In this document: in pieces, positions 44,756-54,903 of the stretch
How the letters are laid out: the number at the start of each line of letters is the position of its first letter
Numbering within the stretch: the stretch's first letter is position 1
Origin: Corinectria fuckeliana
Taxonomy: Eukaryota > Ascomycota > Sordariomycetes > Hypocreales > Nectriaceae
Assembly (NCBI GenBank): GCA_019137255.1
Contig: WPDH01000070.1
Location: 32,983-96,982 of the forward strand
DNA length: 64,000 nucleotides
Direction: 5' to 3'
Notes under the pieces: model-generated
The model's input: the letters and a program-made list of their open reading frames with translations, nothing else
What the model was told of the DNA's origin: nothing
Databases searched by the model: none
Position numbers and translations under genes: made by a program

Positions 44756-46559
44756 TTAAAAGCTCTTCTCCCAGGCTCTCCACCAAAGGCCCATGTTGGC
44801 CGCCACCACCAGATCCAGCATCTTCATCCCGCTGGGATAGATGATCAGCTTCCCCATCTTGGCTCGCTTGCCGCGGTTGCCGCCCCCAGCCTTTTCCTTG
44901 CCCAGGTTCACATCAAAGGGCGAGACCATGCCGTCGTCGTCGTCGTCGTCGCTGTCGTTGCGGCTGTCTAGCTTTTGCAGGAGCTTGCTGAAGTGCCCCT
45001 GAAGTTGAGACTTGACTTCCTCGCGCCCCTCGGAGGATTTGAAAAGCTCCACGCTGGGTAGGTTAAAGCGCAGCTCGCTGAGGGCCATGGTGCCTCCCAG
45101 CCCCAGCTGCTGAATGGGAACCCCCTGATCTATGAGAGCATTCATGGCCGGCCTCCCGTCGTGCAAGATGTGATAGCATCGGACGCTGCGGCCCGTGGTT
45201 CCCGTCCGGAACTCGCATCTCCCGTTCCACGGGCTGGTGAAGACGTATCCGCGAGGTCGCATCCCCGGGCCGGGTTGTCCCAGAGCAGTCTGTGGTTCGG
45301 GGGCAAGGTCTGCCGAGCCAACCGAGGTGACCGAGTTTACGCTCCCATGGCGACTATGTTCCCGTGGTTCTTGGTTCCGCTTCTTGCCGAAATTGCTGGA
45401 CCACGATTTCGCGTAGCCCATCAGCACCTGTCTTGAGAGCACAGCGCCTTCGTTCTGGGGCACGCTCTCGTCAGCGGGGATTCCATCGCCGGGGCCAGCG
45501 TCGAAGCTCCTTCTCGTAGGCATGTTGCGGAATCTGCCGTAGCCCAAGGTCTCGATCTGAATGTTGATGGGAGGGTTTGCGGCGGGAATGTGCGACTGGG
45601 CAACCGGTGGCACGTTGGCAAGGAATGGACCGGATTCATCTTGTTCGGGCTGCGGTGTTTCCGACTGGTAGGACGAGACGTGGGCGACGTTCCACTGGTT
45701 TCCCGTGCTCGGATCACGACGAATCAGAGCTAGTGTGAATGGCCTGGTGAACGATGGGTCTCCGGGCTTCCTCGGCGACGGAGATCGGCTCTGGTAGCTC
45801 GCTCGCTTGGGGTTGGGCGTTTGGAAGGGCACTCGATCTCCATCGTCCGTGTTCACGTGCGATTCTGTAAAGGCAGGAAGCGGCGTCTCGGCGAGAGGTG
45901 TGGGGGGAGCCCTCAAGGAGCTGAAATCCATGTTCCTGGGGCCGTGAGGCTTGCGAGACACGGTATTAAGACGACGGAGAGGTGAAGGCTGTGGCTTGTG
46001 ATCGACGGGCCGCTCGTCAAGGCTTAGTCGGGGATCGTGATCGTATGGCGGCGGAGGGGAGCGAGCGGCGTCAAAGGTGGAGTTGACGGTATGGCCACGG
46101 CGGCGCATAGGGTCGTGGTTCTCGTTGCCAGGGACATGGACCGGGAGGAAGCTATCGCGGTTGGGGGTCATGGGATTGGCGGACCCGGGCAGAGGCTTTC
46201 GGGGGATGTTCCTGGCGGAGGAGCCCTCGTCACTGGAGGACCGGAAGCCGTCATCTCGGATCGGGGCCGCGTTGGACAGGTCGGCGGGGGGGTGCTCCAG
46301 GTGGATGTAGTAGAGGCAGCTGGCGACGTCCTCGGAGGAGACGATTTTGAGTTGGGGTTTAAAGGGGGAAAGGATGACATCTGCCAACGGTCAGTGGTGC
46401 GTCTTGGGCGCAAGCAGTCCGGAGCATCTTACCTCGAGTGCCGGGAACGCGGGAGATGTACAGAGTCAAGGGATCTTGGCGCTCGTCGGTCGGGTTGACG
46501 GGGTACATCGGCGGGTTGGCCGCGAGGTTGTTGACGGAGGTGAGGGAGCGGGCCTCCAT
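44756..46559 (-). CDS. Conserved-looking protein of unknown function, 583 aa
   Basis: Not assigned. Exons on the minus strand are 46559-46433 and 46380-44756 (52-bp intron), giving 583 aa. The ends look structured and the middle disordered. The N-terminal segment reads DPLTLYISRVPGTRDVILSP and VASCLYYIHLEHP. Residues of roughly 75-250 are Pro/Ser/Arg-rich with SP and RP motifs. A second structured part begins at SFTRPFTLALIRRDP and includes GYVFTSPWNGRCEFRTG, SVRCYHIL and LSELRFNLP. An acidic run (SDDDDDDG) is followed by a basic patch and the end KLIIYPSGMKMLDLVVAANM, GLWWRAWEKSF. No signal peptide. The C-terminal hydrophobic stretch might contact membrane. It could be a fungal-specific adaptor; I make no functional call. 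Confidence 0.75.
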
Positions 46560-48027
46560 TTTCGGGTGCGACGACGGACGGATAAGCTACCTTACTAGGT
46601 ACTAAGTAAGGTGAGGTGAGGAGAGGGGGGAGAGTGAACGCGCGGAAGGGGGACGACTCTGGTTAAATAGAATCCACCGCCCTTGCGCGGATTCCTCCCT
46701 GACGTGTGTAGGGTATTGTCTCCGGAAGAGTAGCTGTCTTTTGCTGGTGACTTGGGCAAAGGAGGATCAAGGTCGGGAGAAATCCAATAGTGCGAACGAG
46801 TCCGTGGGTTGGTTGGATCCCTTGCTTCCAGGGAACAGCGCGGCAGATGTTCAGTATTCAAGCAACGAGCGAAACCGACGACGTGGGCGAAGGAGCAGGA
46901 AGGTTCTTGGCGAAAGGCGATGCCACAACAAACAGACACCCGCCAGGCAAAGCGATGATCAAAAGGAACACCGAGCGGGATGCAGACGGCAGACGGCAGA
47001 CGGCGAACGGCGAAAATTCAACGTCAGCTCGCGGGGGCTGTGCCTTTTTTTTGGGCGTCGACGGCAGGGTGCTCTGTTGATGCGGACTGTGGACATATGA
47101 TACAGTAGTACGAAGTGGTGCAGCAGTAGCAGTACGAAGTACATACAGTAATAATAATACCAGTGGCTGGCAGAGCCAAGCCAAGCCAAGCCAAGCCAAC
47201 GGGAAGCACGCTGTTGCTGCTGTTCCAGAATCTCTTACAACATAGTATTATGCAGCTGGAGGCTCCTTGGCAGAGCTCCGTCCGACCCGTCAGCCAGCAA
47301 GCTTGCATCAGCGGCCTGTCAGTTTGGTCAGGGTGAGCCCCGGTGAGACATGCGCCGAGGAAGACGCAAATGAGGGAAAGCCTTCTTCGCCAAGATGGTT
47401 TTCGAATGGAGCATGGTGGGATTCGTGGCCATCCCGGTGACGTATCATTGCCATGTCTCTCCGGCCTCGGATGGACGCGCACTGCCGACGTCACTTGGGA
47501 GCACTGTGCAAGCCACCGTCTGCCTCTGGCCCCTGTTGACCGGGTGCCTAAGCTAGCCTAAAGCCCAAATGCCGGAGGCCTGGATGGGCCCGAAATACAG
47601 TGCGAGGAGTTGCACAGACCTTTGTCCCCGGTTGTCGCCCAACGTCCACGCAGTCTTTATTGCTGCTCTTTGGGGGGGCCTTGTCTGTCAGTCTCTACTA
47701 CGTACACTAGTTGCTCATTTTGCTTATCCCGACTATGCGGCAAGTCTAGTCACAAGTGGTCTCATGAACCCTTCCCAAAGCCTAACAGGAACCCTGTCGT
47801 GAACTTGCCGTGGCATCTCCGACTTTATTCGCGCCAACCCTGTTGTCGTCGACGGGTGACGACGCCTCTGCTAATCAACTCACTAACCCTCTAGCTCCAT
47901 CATATACGCAGGGCTGAAGATGACCATCCAAGCAACGAACAAGTGGCGTCCAATTTGCCCCAGACTTCCATCGTCACTCCCTCCACTCCAGCCGCGTCGC
48001 TCCTCCTCTCAGCCCTACCTGTCCCTC
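46560..48027. other. Intergenic between the 583-aa protein and the Cys-rich protein
   Basis: 1.5 kb. It holds a TAGGTACTAAGTAAGG-type stretch near 46594, a palindrome AGTACGAAGTAC at 47131-47142 and a CCAAG pentamer repeat. No gene was recognised. Confidence 0.5.
47175..47198. repeat. (CCAAG)n pentamer repeat
   Basis: Four to five consecutive gccaa/ccaag units. Confidence 0.8.
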
Positions 48028-48285
48028 TCAGTACGGCGGCGGCCCGTCGCAACTCGGCGCGGCAGTCTCGTAGACGTACTCGGTCCCCCCGCACCCGCCG
48101 ACGCACTTGGTCCCGCAGGCGTAGCTCGTCGTCAGCGTCGGCACCGCCGCCGGACACCCGCACACGGAGCTGATGGTCGACAGCGCCATGCACATGGGCA
48201 TGACGCACGTCGAGCAGTGTCCCAGCACCGAAGTCACGGTGGGACACGGCGTCGTGGTGGCGGTGGTGGTGGTGGTAGTCGGGGC

Positions 48286-48324
<39 letters not shown>

Positions 48325-48673
48325 CGTCGGCGGCGCGCCGTAGCTCGAGGCGTAAATGTACGATGTCGAAGCGCAGCCGCTGGGGCACGACGACGACGAC
48401 GGCTTCTTGGCGCAGGGGTACGAGGTTGTCACGGTGGGGATCGTGGGCGGGCAGTGCGAGGGGTTGGTGATGGTGGAGAGGGAGAGGCACTTTGGCAGGA
48501 TGCAGGTTGAGCAGATGGACGCTGTGGTTGTGACGGTGGGACAGCGTGGTTTCTTTGCCCAGGAGAGGTTGGCTCTGTCAGAGACGTCTGTCAGTCTTGT
48601 GTTGTCTGCGTTCCGAGTTGAAGAGTGCTTACACAACCAGCAGAGTTGAGAGGATGAAGCGTGTAGACCACAT
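48028..48673 (-). CDS. Secreted protein with two Cys-rich modules joined by poly-Thr
   Basis: Small secreted protein of unknown function. Exons on the minus strand are 48673-48633 and 48574-48028 (58-bp intron), giving 195 aa. The first exon supplies the signal peptide MWSTRFILSTLLVV/A. Two homologous modules follow with identical cysteine spacing C-x9-C-x2-C-x4-C-x11-C-x12-C: residues 25-68 (CPTVTTTASICSTC) and 124-167 (CPTVTSVLGHCSTC). They are linked by 14 consecutive threonines and a further Thr-rich stretch (97-123). The linker is encoded by a GTT/GTC (ACA/GAC-strand) microsatellite, so its length should vary. Both modules also share LTTSY/VTTSY and a C-terminal Y-x-Y. There is no GPI tail. 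Effector-like or wall-associated roles are possible but unproven. Confidence 0.82.
48286..48328. repeat. Trinucleotide repeat coding poly-Thr
   Basis: Twelve GTT units then two GTC units on the plus strand, read as 14 Thr codons in the minus-strand gene. Confidence 0.9.
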
Positions 48674-49597
48674 GGCTAAGCAACAACAGTAACAGTCTCA
48701 GCGACGGCCAACGATCAACTTGATTCAAAAGTGTAGTTCAAGTGCGGTTCCCTCAACAAGGGAGGATCCCACTCTAAATACCCATTGACGCCGGTCTTCT
48801 CTCTCCCCTCTCCAGTGAAACAGCAACCAGAGTACAGTGGTCTCCCAAAGCATGTCCAACCGTCCGCCAAGCGCGGCAGCTGATTAGACGGCCTCATCCG
48901 GAAGCGGGACGCCCATCATCCTCGTAACAAAAGTGCACATTACATCGGTGGCTGCAGGTTTCCAGCAGCCTTTCTCAGCTGATATTACAGCAACTCTGTG
49001 CCGTGTTTAGCGGTGGGCAAGGCCTAGACGAGGCAATCCAGCGCAAGGGGGTGAAAAGACGAGAGGGAAAAGCAAATGCGAACTAGACATGAAGCGGGAC
49101 GAAATGTCTCGGCCCATGGGGAGCTTGTGGTTGATCAATTCCAAGGCCGCCCAATCACGGAGGTAAAGAGGCCGTTCGCGCAGCCGGCGATGATGAGTGC
49201 CGAGAGGAGGATACGATTAACAGCCCCGCAATCTCGGGACTCGGAACTCGGGACTTTGCACGGGGCCGTCTGCCGGTGCCAGAAATAGAAATGGAAGTGC
49301 AGGCTGATGTTAGATTTGAGGATTTGCCTAGGGAGTAAGAAGCCACGCATGAGTCCAAGGCATGTAAGCTACTTATTGATATATGTAAGCTGGCTTGCTC
49401 GTCTTGGACGGGATCGAAGCCACGCTGCAAGGGAGAAGAAATGATGACCCGATGCTCCCCGACAGCATTTCAAGGACGATTATTTGTTTCGACTTCCAAG
49501 TCCATGTCCAGGCTGTTCCTTTCAAAGATGACTCTACTCGGATGCTTCCAGATGTCTAGTCTATTGCAGCACCCTCTGACAACAACAAGGCCGCTAG
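48674..49597. other. Intergenic between Cys-rich protein and NmrA-like gene
   Basis: 924 bp between two minus-strand genes: promoter of the former and 3' flank of the latter. Nothing specific seen. Confidence 0.5.
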
Positions 49598-50515
49598 TTA
49601 ATGCTTGCCCATGCCGGCCACAACCTCGGCCACGACTTGATCCAGATCCTCGTCCTCGAGCCCCAGCAGCTCCATGGCGAAGCCCTCCTCCTTGGTCCAG
49701 TCGGCCTCCAGCGCGCCCAGCACAAACACAATGTCCTCCATGACGGGCTTGGTCCACTCGGCCTCGAGCTTGCGCGCCGCGTCCTCGAGGAAGGCCTCCG
49801 AGTCGACGGCGCGCCGCGTCCACGCCGGCCCCGTCACGCGCTCCAGCGCCGCCAGCACCTCGGGCTGCGACCGGCAGAAGCTCTGGATGTACAGCGTGCG
49901 GTTGCGCGTGGGGCCGGGCCGCCGCAGCGCCGCCACGGTGCCCTCGGCCACGCGGCGCAGCGTCGACGCCGACGCGCGCGCGGAGCCGTCGTCGAGCATG
50001 TCGGCCGTCCTGCTCGAGAGGTCCAAGTGCAGCAGCCCGTCGTGCATGCCGTGGTCGAAGAAGTGCCCGCACACCAGCGCCGTCCACGCGAAGCCCGGGT
50101 TCTCCGCCGCCAGCTCCTCGCACCGCCGCCGCACGCGGTCCTTGTCGCGGTACAGCTGCAGCAGGCGCGGGGCGCGGGGCGACGCGGCGTCGCAGCTGCC
50201 GAAGTCGGCTGGCACGAACCGCCGCACGCCGGCCCGGGAGCATGCCTCGGCGAGCCGGAGGTGCTGGCTGACGTCGACGAGCGGGAAGCAGGCGATGACG
50301 GCATCCTGGCCGCCGAGGGCCGCCGTCAGCCCGGCCAGCGACATGTCGTCAGGGATGGTGATCTGCCTCACGGCGTCGGCGTGTGCGGGCGACGACTTGG
50401 ACGAGGCGCGCTTGGCGACGCTGACGGTGAAGTCACCCGCGGCGACGAGTCCGTTGAGCAGCACGGTGCCTAGGGTGCCATTGCCGCCAACGAGGCAGAC
50501 TTTTTCGAGGGACAT
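49598..50515 (-). CDS. NmrA-like / isoflavone reductase-like NAD(P)-binding protein
   Basis: Atypical short-chain dehydrogenase fold. An intronless 305-aa frame starts MSLEKVCLVGGNGTLGTVLLNGL, with the dinucleotide-binding glycines in GGNGTLG. It continues with DAVIACFPLVDVSQHLRLAEACSRAGVRRFVPADFGS, the typical strand-helix-strand of this family including the F-x-P-A/S-x-F-G motif. The catalytic YxxxK is not evident; a Y-R-D-K-D sequence follows instead, as in isoflavone-reductase-like members. The third-base GC content is very high, which makes several shadow frames long. It may be a redox sensor (NmrA) or a secondary-metabolism reductase; neither can be chosen. No clustered biosynthetic genes are next to it. 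Confidence 0.88.
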   Translation of the reverse strand: MSLEKVCLVGGNGTLGTVLLNGLVAAGDFTVSVAKRASSKSSPAHADAVRQITIPDDMSLAGLTAALGGQDAVIACFPLVDVSQHLRLAEACSRAGVRRFVPADFGSCDAASPRAPRLLQLYRDKDRVRRRCEELAAENPGFAWTALVCGHFFDHGMHDGLLHLDLSSRTADMLDDGSARASASTLRRVAEGTVAALRRPGPTRNRTLYIQSFCRSQPEVLAALERVTGPAWTRRAVDSEAFLEDAARKLEAEWTKPVMEDIVFVLGALEADWTKEEGFAMELLGLEDEDLDQVVAEVVAGMGKH

Positions 50516-52113
50516 GTCCGCTTGTAGTTGTGGGGGTGTTTTCTTGAGCGCGAGGTAGGTGTGTCCGCGATGCTGTCGTGGTGATGCTGTCGTGGTGTTG
50601 AAGATATAGATATTATGTCACTGCTGTCTAAGACGCCACGGCGGGGTAACCCGACAGTGCGGGGCATCACAGCGTCCTCCTGGCGGGCAATCTTTGTCGT
50701 TCTCTATTAATCTTTCCTTCCTCTCCCGATTATGTCGGTTCCGGCTTCCGATGGTCGGCGTCGGTTTCAGCTTCCGCGGAGACCCAGCAGCCTCCAGTCA
50801 ACGAGTTGGGAAGAAAAAAAAAGACTGGGGAAGGGCACCGCGGGAAGAGGGAGCTTGGTCTATCACATCTACCCGCATCTACAGTAGCTTCGCGCTACCC
50901 TGCTAGTCCAGGTAATTGCCGGATAAGTGGTTCGTTCGTCCTCAACTTCGCCGGCGAAGAAACTCGGCGCCGACCTCCGGCAGAGCTCCGCGGCCCCAGT
51001 TTTCCCTCCGGCTCGACAGCTACTGTTCCTGTCCGGTGGGTCAATTACACATGGTGGCTTATAGGGTTTAATTGAATATATCTTGAATGCTTGGCTTTGA
51101 GTGGTTCAAGTACTGACATATCTAGCTACCTTGCTACCATCGCTTCTCTTGCATGTCTTGCTGCAGCAAGAAGCTACGTTTACTCCGGCAAAACAGCCTA
51201 TACTACAGACAAAAGAAACAAACAATAATCGAGCCAACTTGCTACTCGTAGTTCAAGAGCACTTATTTTATAAAGACTTGATATTTACTGTATTGCTTTC
51301 CTCATCTAAGAAGATATCAAGGAAGGCAGATTTAAAACCAAACAATAAAGACTTCAAGTTCAAACTGCAAAAATACCCTGGCTGTTGTATCTTCGGTTAT
51401 CTAAGGGCCTCTAAACTTGGAACTAAAACGTCTGATAAACCAGAGGCATAAATACGAAAAAAAAAAAAAGTCACCCGGAATGCTCGTTGGCCGCTTCTTG
51501 CGATCCTTCCGAGCCGACATTCGAAGCAACAACCCCCAGCATTCTACGTTACATCTATAGCCTGCTGAAACATTAAATTCAGCATCTAGATCCCCCCCCC
51601 CCATGACTCAGGGAATCTGCAGGGAATATCGAGTTTGATATTAGGCACGCTGTGTTTGTCGGTTCACAGGGCTCAAACGTCCTCGCCTTCTTGTTTCCCG
51701 TGAGACAACGCTCAGTTCGAGTTAGATCACTAAGTGTCTCCCATGCCTCGGCATGGGCGTAGGTTCGGTTGAAGGCTAGGGTTCTTGGATATATAACAGA
51801 TAACAGGGCCACGAGCATGTCGAGGTCGTGACCCCCCCCCCGGCCTACTCAGGCGAGCACTGCAAGCCTAGAAACGAAAACAACAACGGCGAGACTCCCG
51901 CCTACAAGGGCGACGAATGCGAGTCCGGCAACGAGCACGTCAAGGTCGTCGCTCCCCCAGCCTGCCCAGACGAGTAGATAATAAATTGTGACCTTGGATG
52001 GAGGGTTGAATGCTGTGTTCAACATGATAATACAACGTGAATCGGTACCTTGGTATCATACGAAACTGTCTTACATCCCGACCGTGTCACTCCACGTCCA
52101 GACCCTTCAGCAA
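50516..52113. other. Intergenic with AT-richer relic sequence
   Basis: 1.6 kb. The left part has a duplicated GATGCTGTCGTGGT near 50567-50596. From about 51060 to 51600 the sequence turns AT-richer and fragmentary, with C-runs near 51591-51602 and 51831-51841. A coding-like remnant at 51804-51977 is listed separately. Confidence 0.5.
51804..51977 (+). pseudogene. Coding-like 57-codon fragment, possible relic of a secreted repeat protein
   Basis: A frame from 51804 to the TAG at 51975-51977 reads with protein-like composition and two related units: GHEHVEVVTPPPAYSGEHC and GNEHVKVVAPPACPDE. It is preceded by an AG acceptor-like site (aacag at 51802-51806) but I find no upstream exon or ATG. 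It may be the last exon of a decayed gene or a repeat fragment. Confidence 0.35.
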
Positions 52114-52934
52114 TCATCTCCTCGGAGCATCCGTCAAAGGAACATACCGCACCCCAAACAGCTTCTTCTTGGTAATATCTCCATTGGCGTCCTTTTCGAT
52201 CCGCCAGACGTGCTGGTTATAGCCGTGCTCGTCATCGTCGACAGGGATGAACATGCTGCGACGATTAGCGCGCCCCTAATAGAAAGCCTCGCGGCGACTC
52301 ACCACCCCGGAGCCTTCATCTGCTCCAGCAGCTGCGGATGGACCTCGACCGCCGAGGCACCAACATGAATGACATCCCACGCCGTCCCCAGCGCCTCCTC
52401 GCCGTCCCGCGGCGCCTCGGCCCACCCCCCGCGCCCGTCGCCCACCCGGAACCGCACCTTTCCGCTCTCCAGCAGGCGCCTTCCCTCGGCGCTCTTGGCC
52501 ATGTTGGTCTCGCCCAGGGCCTTCAGCTGCTCGATGTGCTCCAGGCCGACGACGAGCCCGCGGTCGCCGACGAGCTCCGCAAGCGCGTGCGTCAGGTATC
52601 CCGAGCCGGAGCCGACGTCGAGCACGCGCGGGGCCGGCGACGCGCTCGAGGGGACGACGTAGCCGAGCATGTGCTCGACGGCGGCGGCGTGCATGTGCGG
52701 CGCGGAGATGGTGGCGTCGTGGCCGATGGGTTGCGGGGAGTCTTGGTAGGGCATGGTGGGAGCGTAGTGAGCTCGGTCGACCTGGTAGGAATTAGAGGGG
52801 GTTGTATAATGCTGGGGATGATGGAACAGTACTCTGAGGAAGGCTTCCTTGACGCGGGCATCGGTAATCAGCCCGTTCTTCCACATGTTGTCGATGAGCG
52901 CCGTGTTGGACGCCCCAGAGCACGTCCACGCCAT
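52114..52934 (-). CDS. Protein-L-isoaspartate O-methyltransferase
   Basis: Repairs age-damaged isoaspartyl residues by methylating them with S-adenosylmethionine. Exons on the minus strand are 52934-52833, 52781-52303 and 52255-52114, giving 240 aa. Landmarks: MAWTCSGASNTALIDNMWKN at the start, then AFLR/VDRAHYAP across intron 1, and ISAPHMHAAAVEHM. The SAM-binding motif I is LDVGSGSGYL (88-97). GLEHIEQL and the IHVGAS motif follow. After intron 2 comes FIPVDDDEHGYNQHVWRIEK. Intron 1 is 51 bp without a stop, so an unspliced message still encodes a full protein with 17 extra residues. Intron 2 (47 bp) uses gtgagt and gives a Cys at the join. Confidence 0.93.
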
Positions 52935-53787
52935 GGTCAAGTGCCGTCGAAGCTGGGTTATGGTGTGTTCGAGGACAGGTCGACCTTGTAGAGGCTTGAG
53001 TACACGACTCAAGGGTAGACAACAGAGAAATCCTCTAGTTGCTGGCGCCAGGTTGCAACGATGACTTCCAGTGTTGATACGGGGAGCAAGGTGGAGTGAA
53101 TGCGGGGTGATGGCTTCTAGACGCTGGGACACATGTCATATAGAAGCAGCGACTGGGGATATGTTGGCAACAAGGACGAGAAAGATGAGAGCGAGTCATG
53201 CGCCGAGGCAGGCAAATGTTTCGCTGTTTGGAGTGCGTGACGAATGAAAACCGATGATCCCGAGTTGACGTTGACTTGACGGAGCTTGTGCGGGGCCGCC
53301 ATCGGATCGGCGGTCTCGGACTATCGGCACCTAACTTTAGAATACCCGACTCCGAGTGTGTACTTCTACGTATTTCAAGTAGACGTCGATACCATCGTTT
53401 AATGTCGGCACACCTCCCATCTCAGAGTTCCTGCACCTCATGGATAAAGGCAGCCATCACTTGACTGTTAGTGGGATCAGGTAACGGCCATTCGAGAGTC
53501 AAGAATACCGTACTTTGTACTTTGTAACTGCTCTATTGTTGAAGTGAGTTTATAACAACCCGGCTAAGAAAAGTGTGGTCGTTTGGACCGTGACTCCATC
53601 TTTGCGAGATAGAACGTGCGACTGACATGTATAAGAAACCCAGAAATCCAGCACTCCATCCAACCCAGGAAACCCCCAAACGCCCATGAGTGCAACGTCG
53701 TGTCTCAGCAACAGCAAAAAGACGCAGTAATGTACAAGCAGAAGTAACGCCCTCCCCGTCGCACGCGCGTTTGCGCACATGCCATCT
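52935..53787. other. Intergenic upstream of the methyltransferase gene
   Basis: 853 bp between two minus-strand genes. It contains GTACTTTGTACTTTGTAAC at 53510-53528. No gene seen. Confidence 0.5.
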
Positions 53788-54903
53788 TTACACCACCCGC
53801 TCTGTTGTCTCGCCCTCCGCGATGATGGGAACGCCCAGCCCGCGGTCGGGGCTCGCCAGGACTAACTGCTCGTGTCGACGCACTCGCAAAAATTCGACCA
53901 CGCTCTTAATCAAGAGAAACCACCCGACCACCATGAGCACGTATCCAAGCCACTCGCCGCCGCTAACGCTGCCCCATTCGCCGTCCGTGACTTCGCCTTC
54001 GGTAAACGTGTGCGAGTTGGGATCCGGGGGTGCGGCGTATCCGTCTGGGCCGTTCATCGTTGGCGGTTCGTCCTGAGAGACACCCTTCATCGAGAAGCCG
54101 AATTGGATAAGGGTGATGCCGAGGCCGGCGCGGGATCCGTTCTTGGCGGCGTGGGTCGAGTGCAGGAGGTAGGTGAGGAGGAAGCCGACGAGTTGGAAGG
54201 CCGTCGAGATCATGCCGTTCCAGACAAAGGAAAAGAAGGACCCAACGGGCATGCCGTCAACGTAGACTTCGTCGGGGCCACCCATGCCGGGGGCCAGGAT
54301 GGTGGTTTCCCAGTAAGGAGGAGCCGCATCGGCAGCGGCCTGCTCGTAGGACTAGACGACAGTTAGCAACGCGAATAGACTTTGCGGACAACGGGACAGG
54401 GCACATACAGGTGGTAGTTCATCCTTTTCCTTCTCAGGGTCGCCAGTTTCGGGTCTCGCGGACAGGTTGGCAAAGACTCCGTCAGACCCAACGCCGCCGC
54501 CGACGACTCGGGGTCGTGATCCTGAAGGCGTGGGAGCATGCTGGACCGGGGGCTGAACGGGTGGTTGCAAGGTGCTCACGTTCTCCGATGATGAGGCATC
54601 CGGGGTGGAATTCTGGCGGACCAGGCGCTGGCGGTCGTCGCCTTCGTCGTCGCTGTCGTCATCGTCGTCAAAGGCATCGGCGAGGTCGGGATCGACGTTG
54701 CGCTGGCGGTTGAGAGAGGAGGCGCGGGAGTGGAAGGACGGAGGAGGCGAGTTGGGCACGGGGTGAAGGCTTCGAGAGTCGACGAGGCTGCTGACGTCGT
54801 CGTCTTGAGCGTTGACCTGACGATGACTGAGGTTAGGAGAGAGGTTGGGAGGGAGGAAGAGATGCGATGAGCGGGTACGTACTCGCTCGTATCGTCCAGC
54901 CAT
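53788..54903 (-). CDS. BSD2: BSD2 / NDFIP-like membrane adaptor of Rsp5 ubiquitin ligase
   Basis: Endosomal/Golgi membrane protein that recruits the Nedd4-family ligase Rsp5 to transporters, best known for metal homeostasis. Exons on the minus strand are 54903-54883, 54816-54409 and 54351-53788, giving 330 aa. The cytosolic N-terminus is acidic (DAFDDDDDSDDEGDDRQR) and carries WW-binding motifs PPSY (142-145, made at the intron 2 junction) and PPYW (154-157). The family core follows: WETTILAPGMGGPDEVYVDG, PVGSFFSFVWNGMISTAFQ and SRAGLGITLIQFGF. There are three membrane segments, the last WLGYVLMVVGWFLLIKSVVEFL. The first exon is 21 nt, and the 66-bp intron 1 is in frame and stop-free. Divergent from the CBP6-like gene. 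Confidence 0.92.

Noticed and set aside
47100..47160. Candidate CRISPR-like or satellite array near the AGTACGAAGTAC motif
   Set aside because: Only two partial copies with irregular spacing; eukaryotic context.
49601..50558. Long plus-strand frames opposite the NmrA-like gene
   Set aside because: Shadow frames caused by extreme third-position GC; the minus-strand frame has the GGNGTLG motif.
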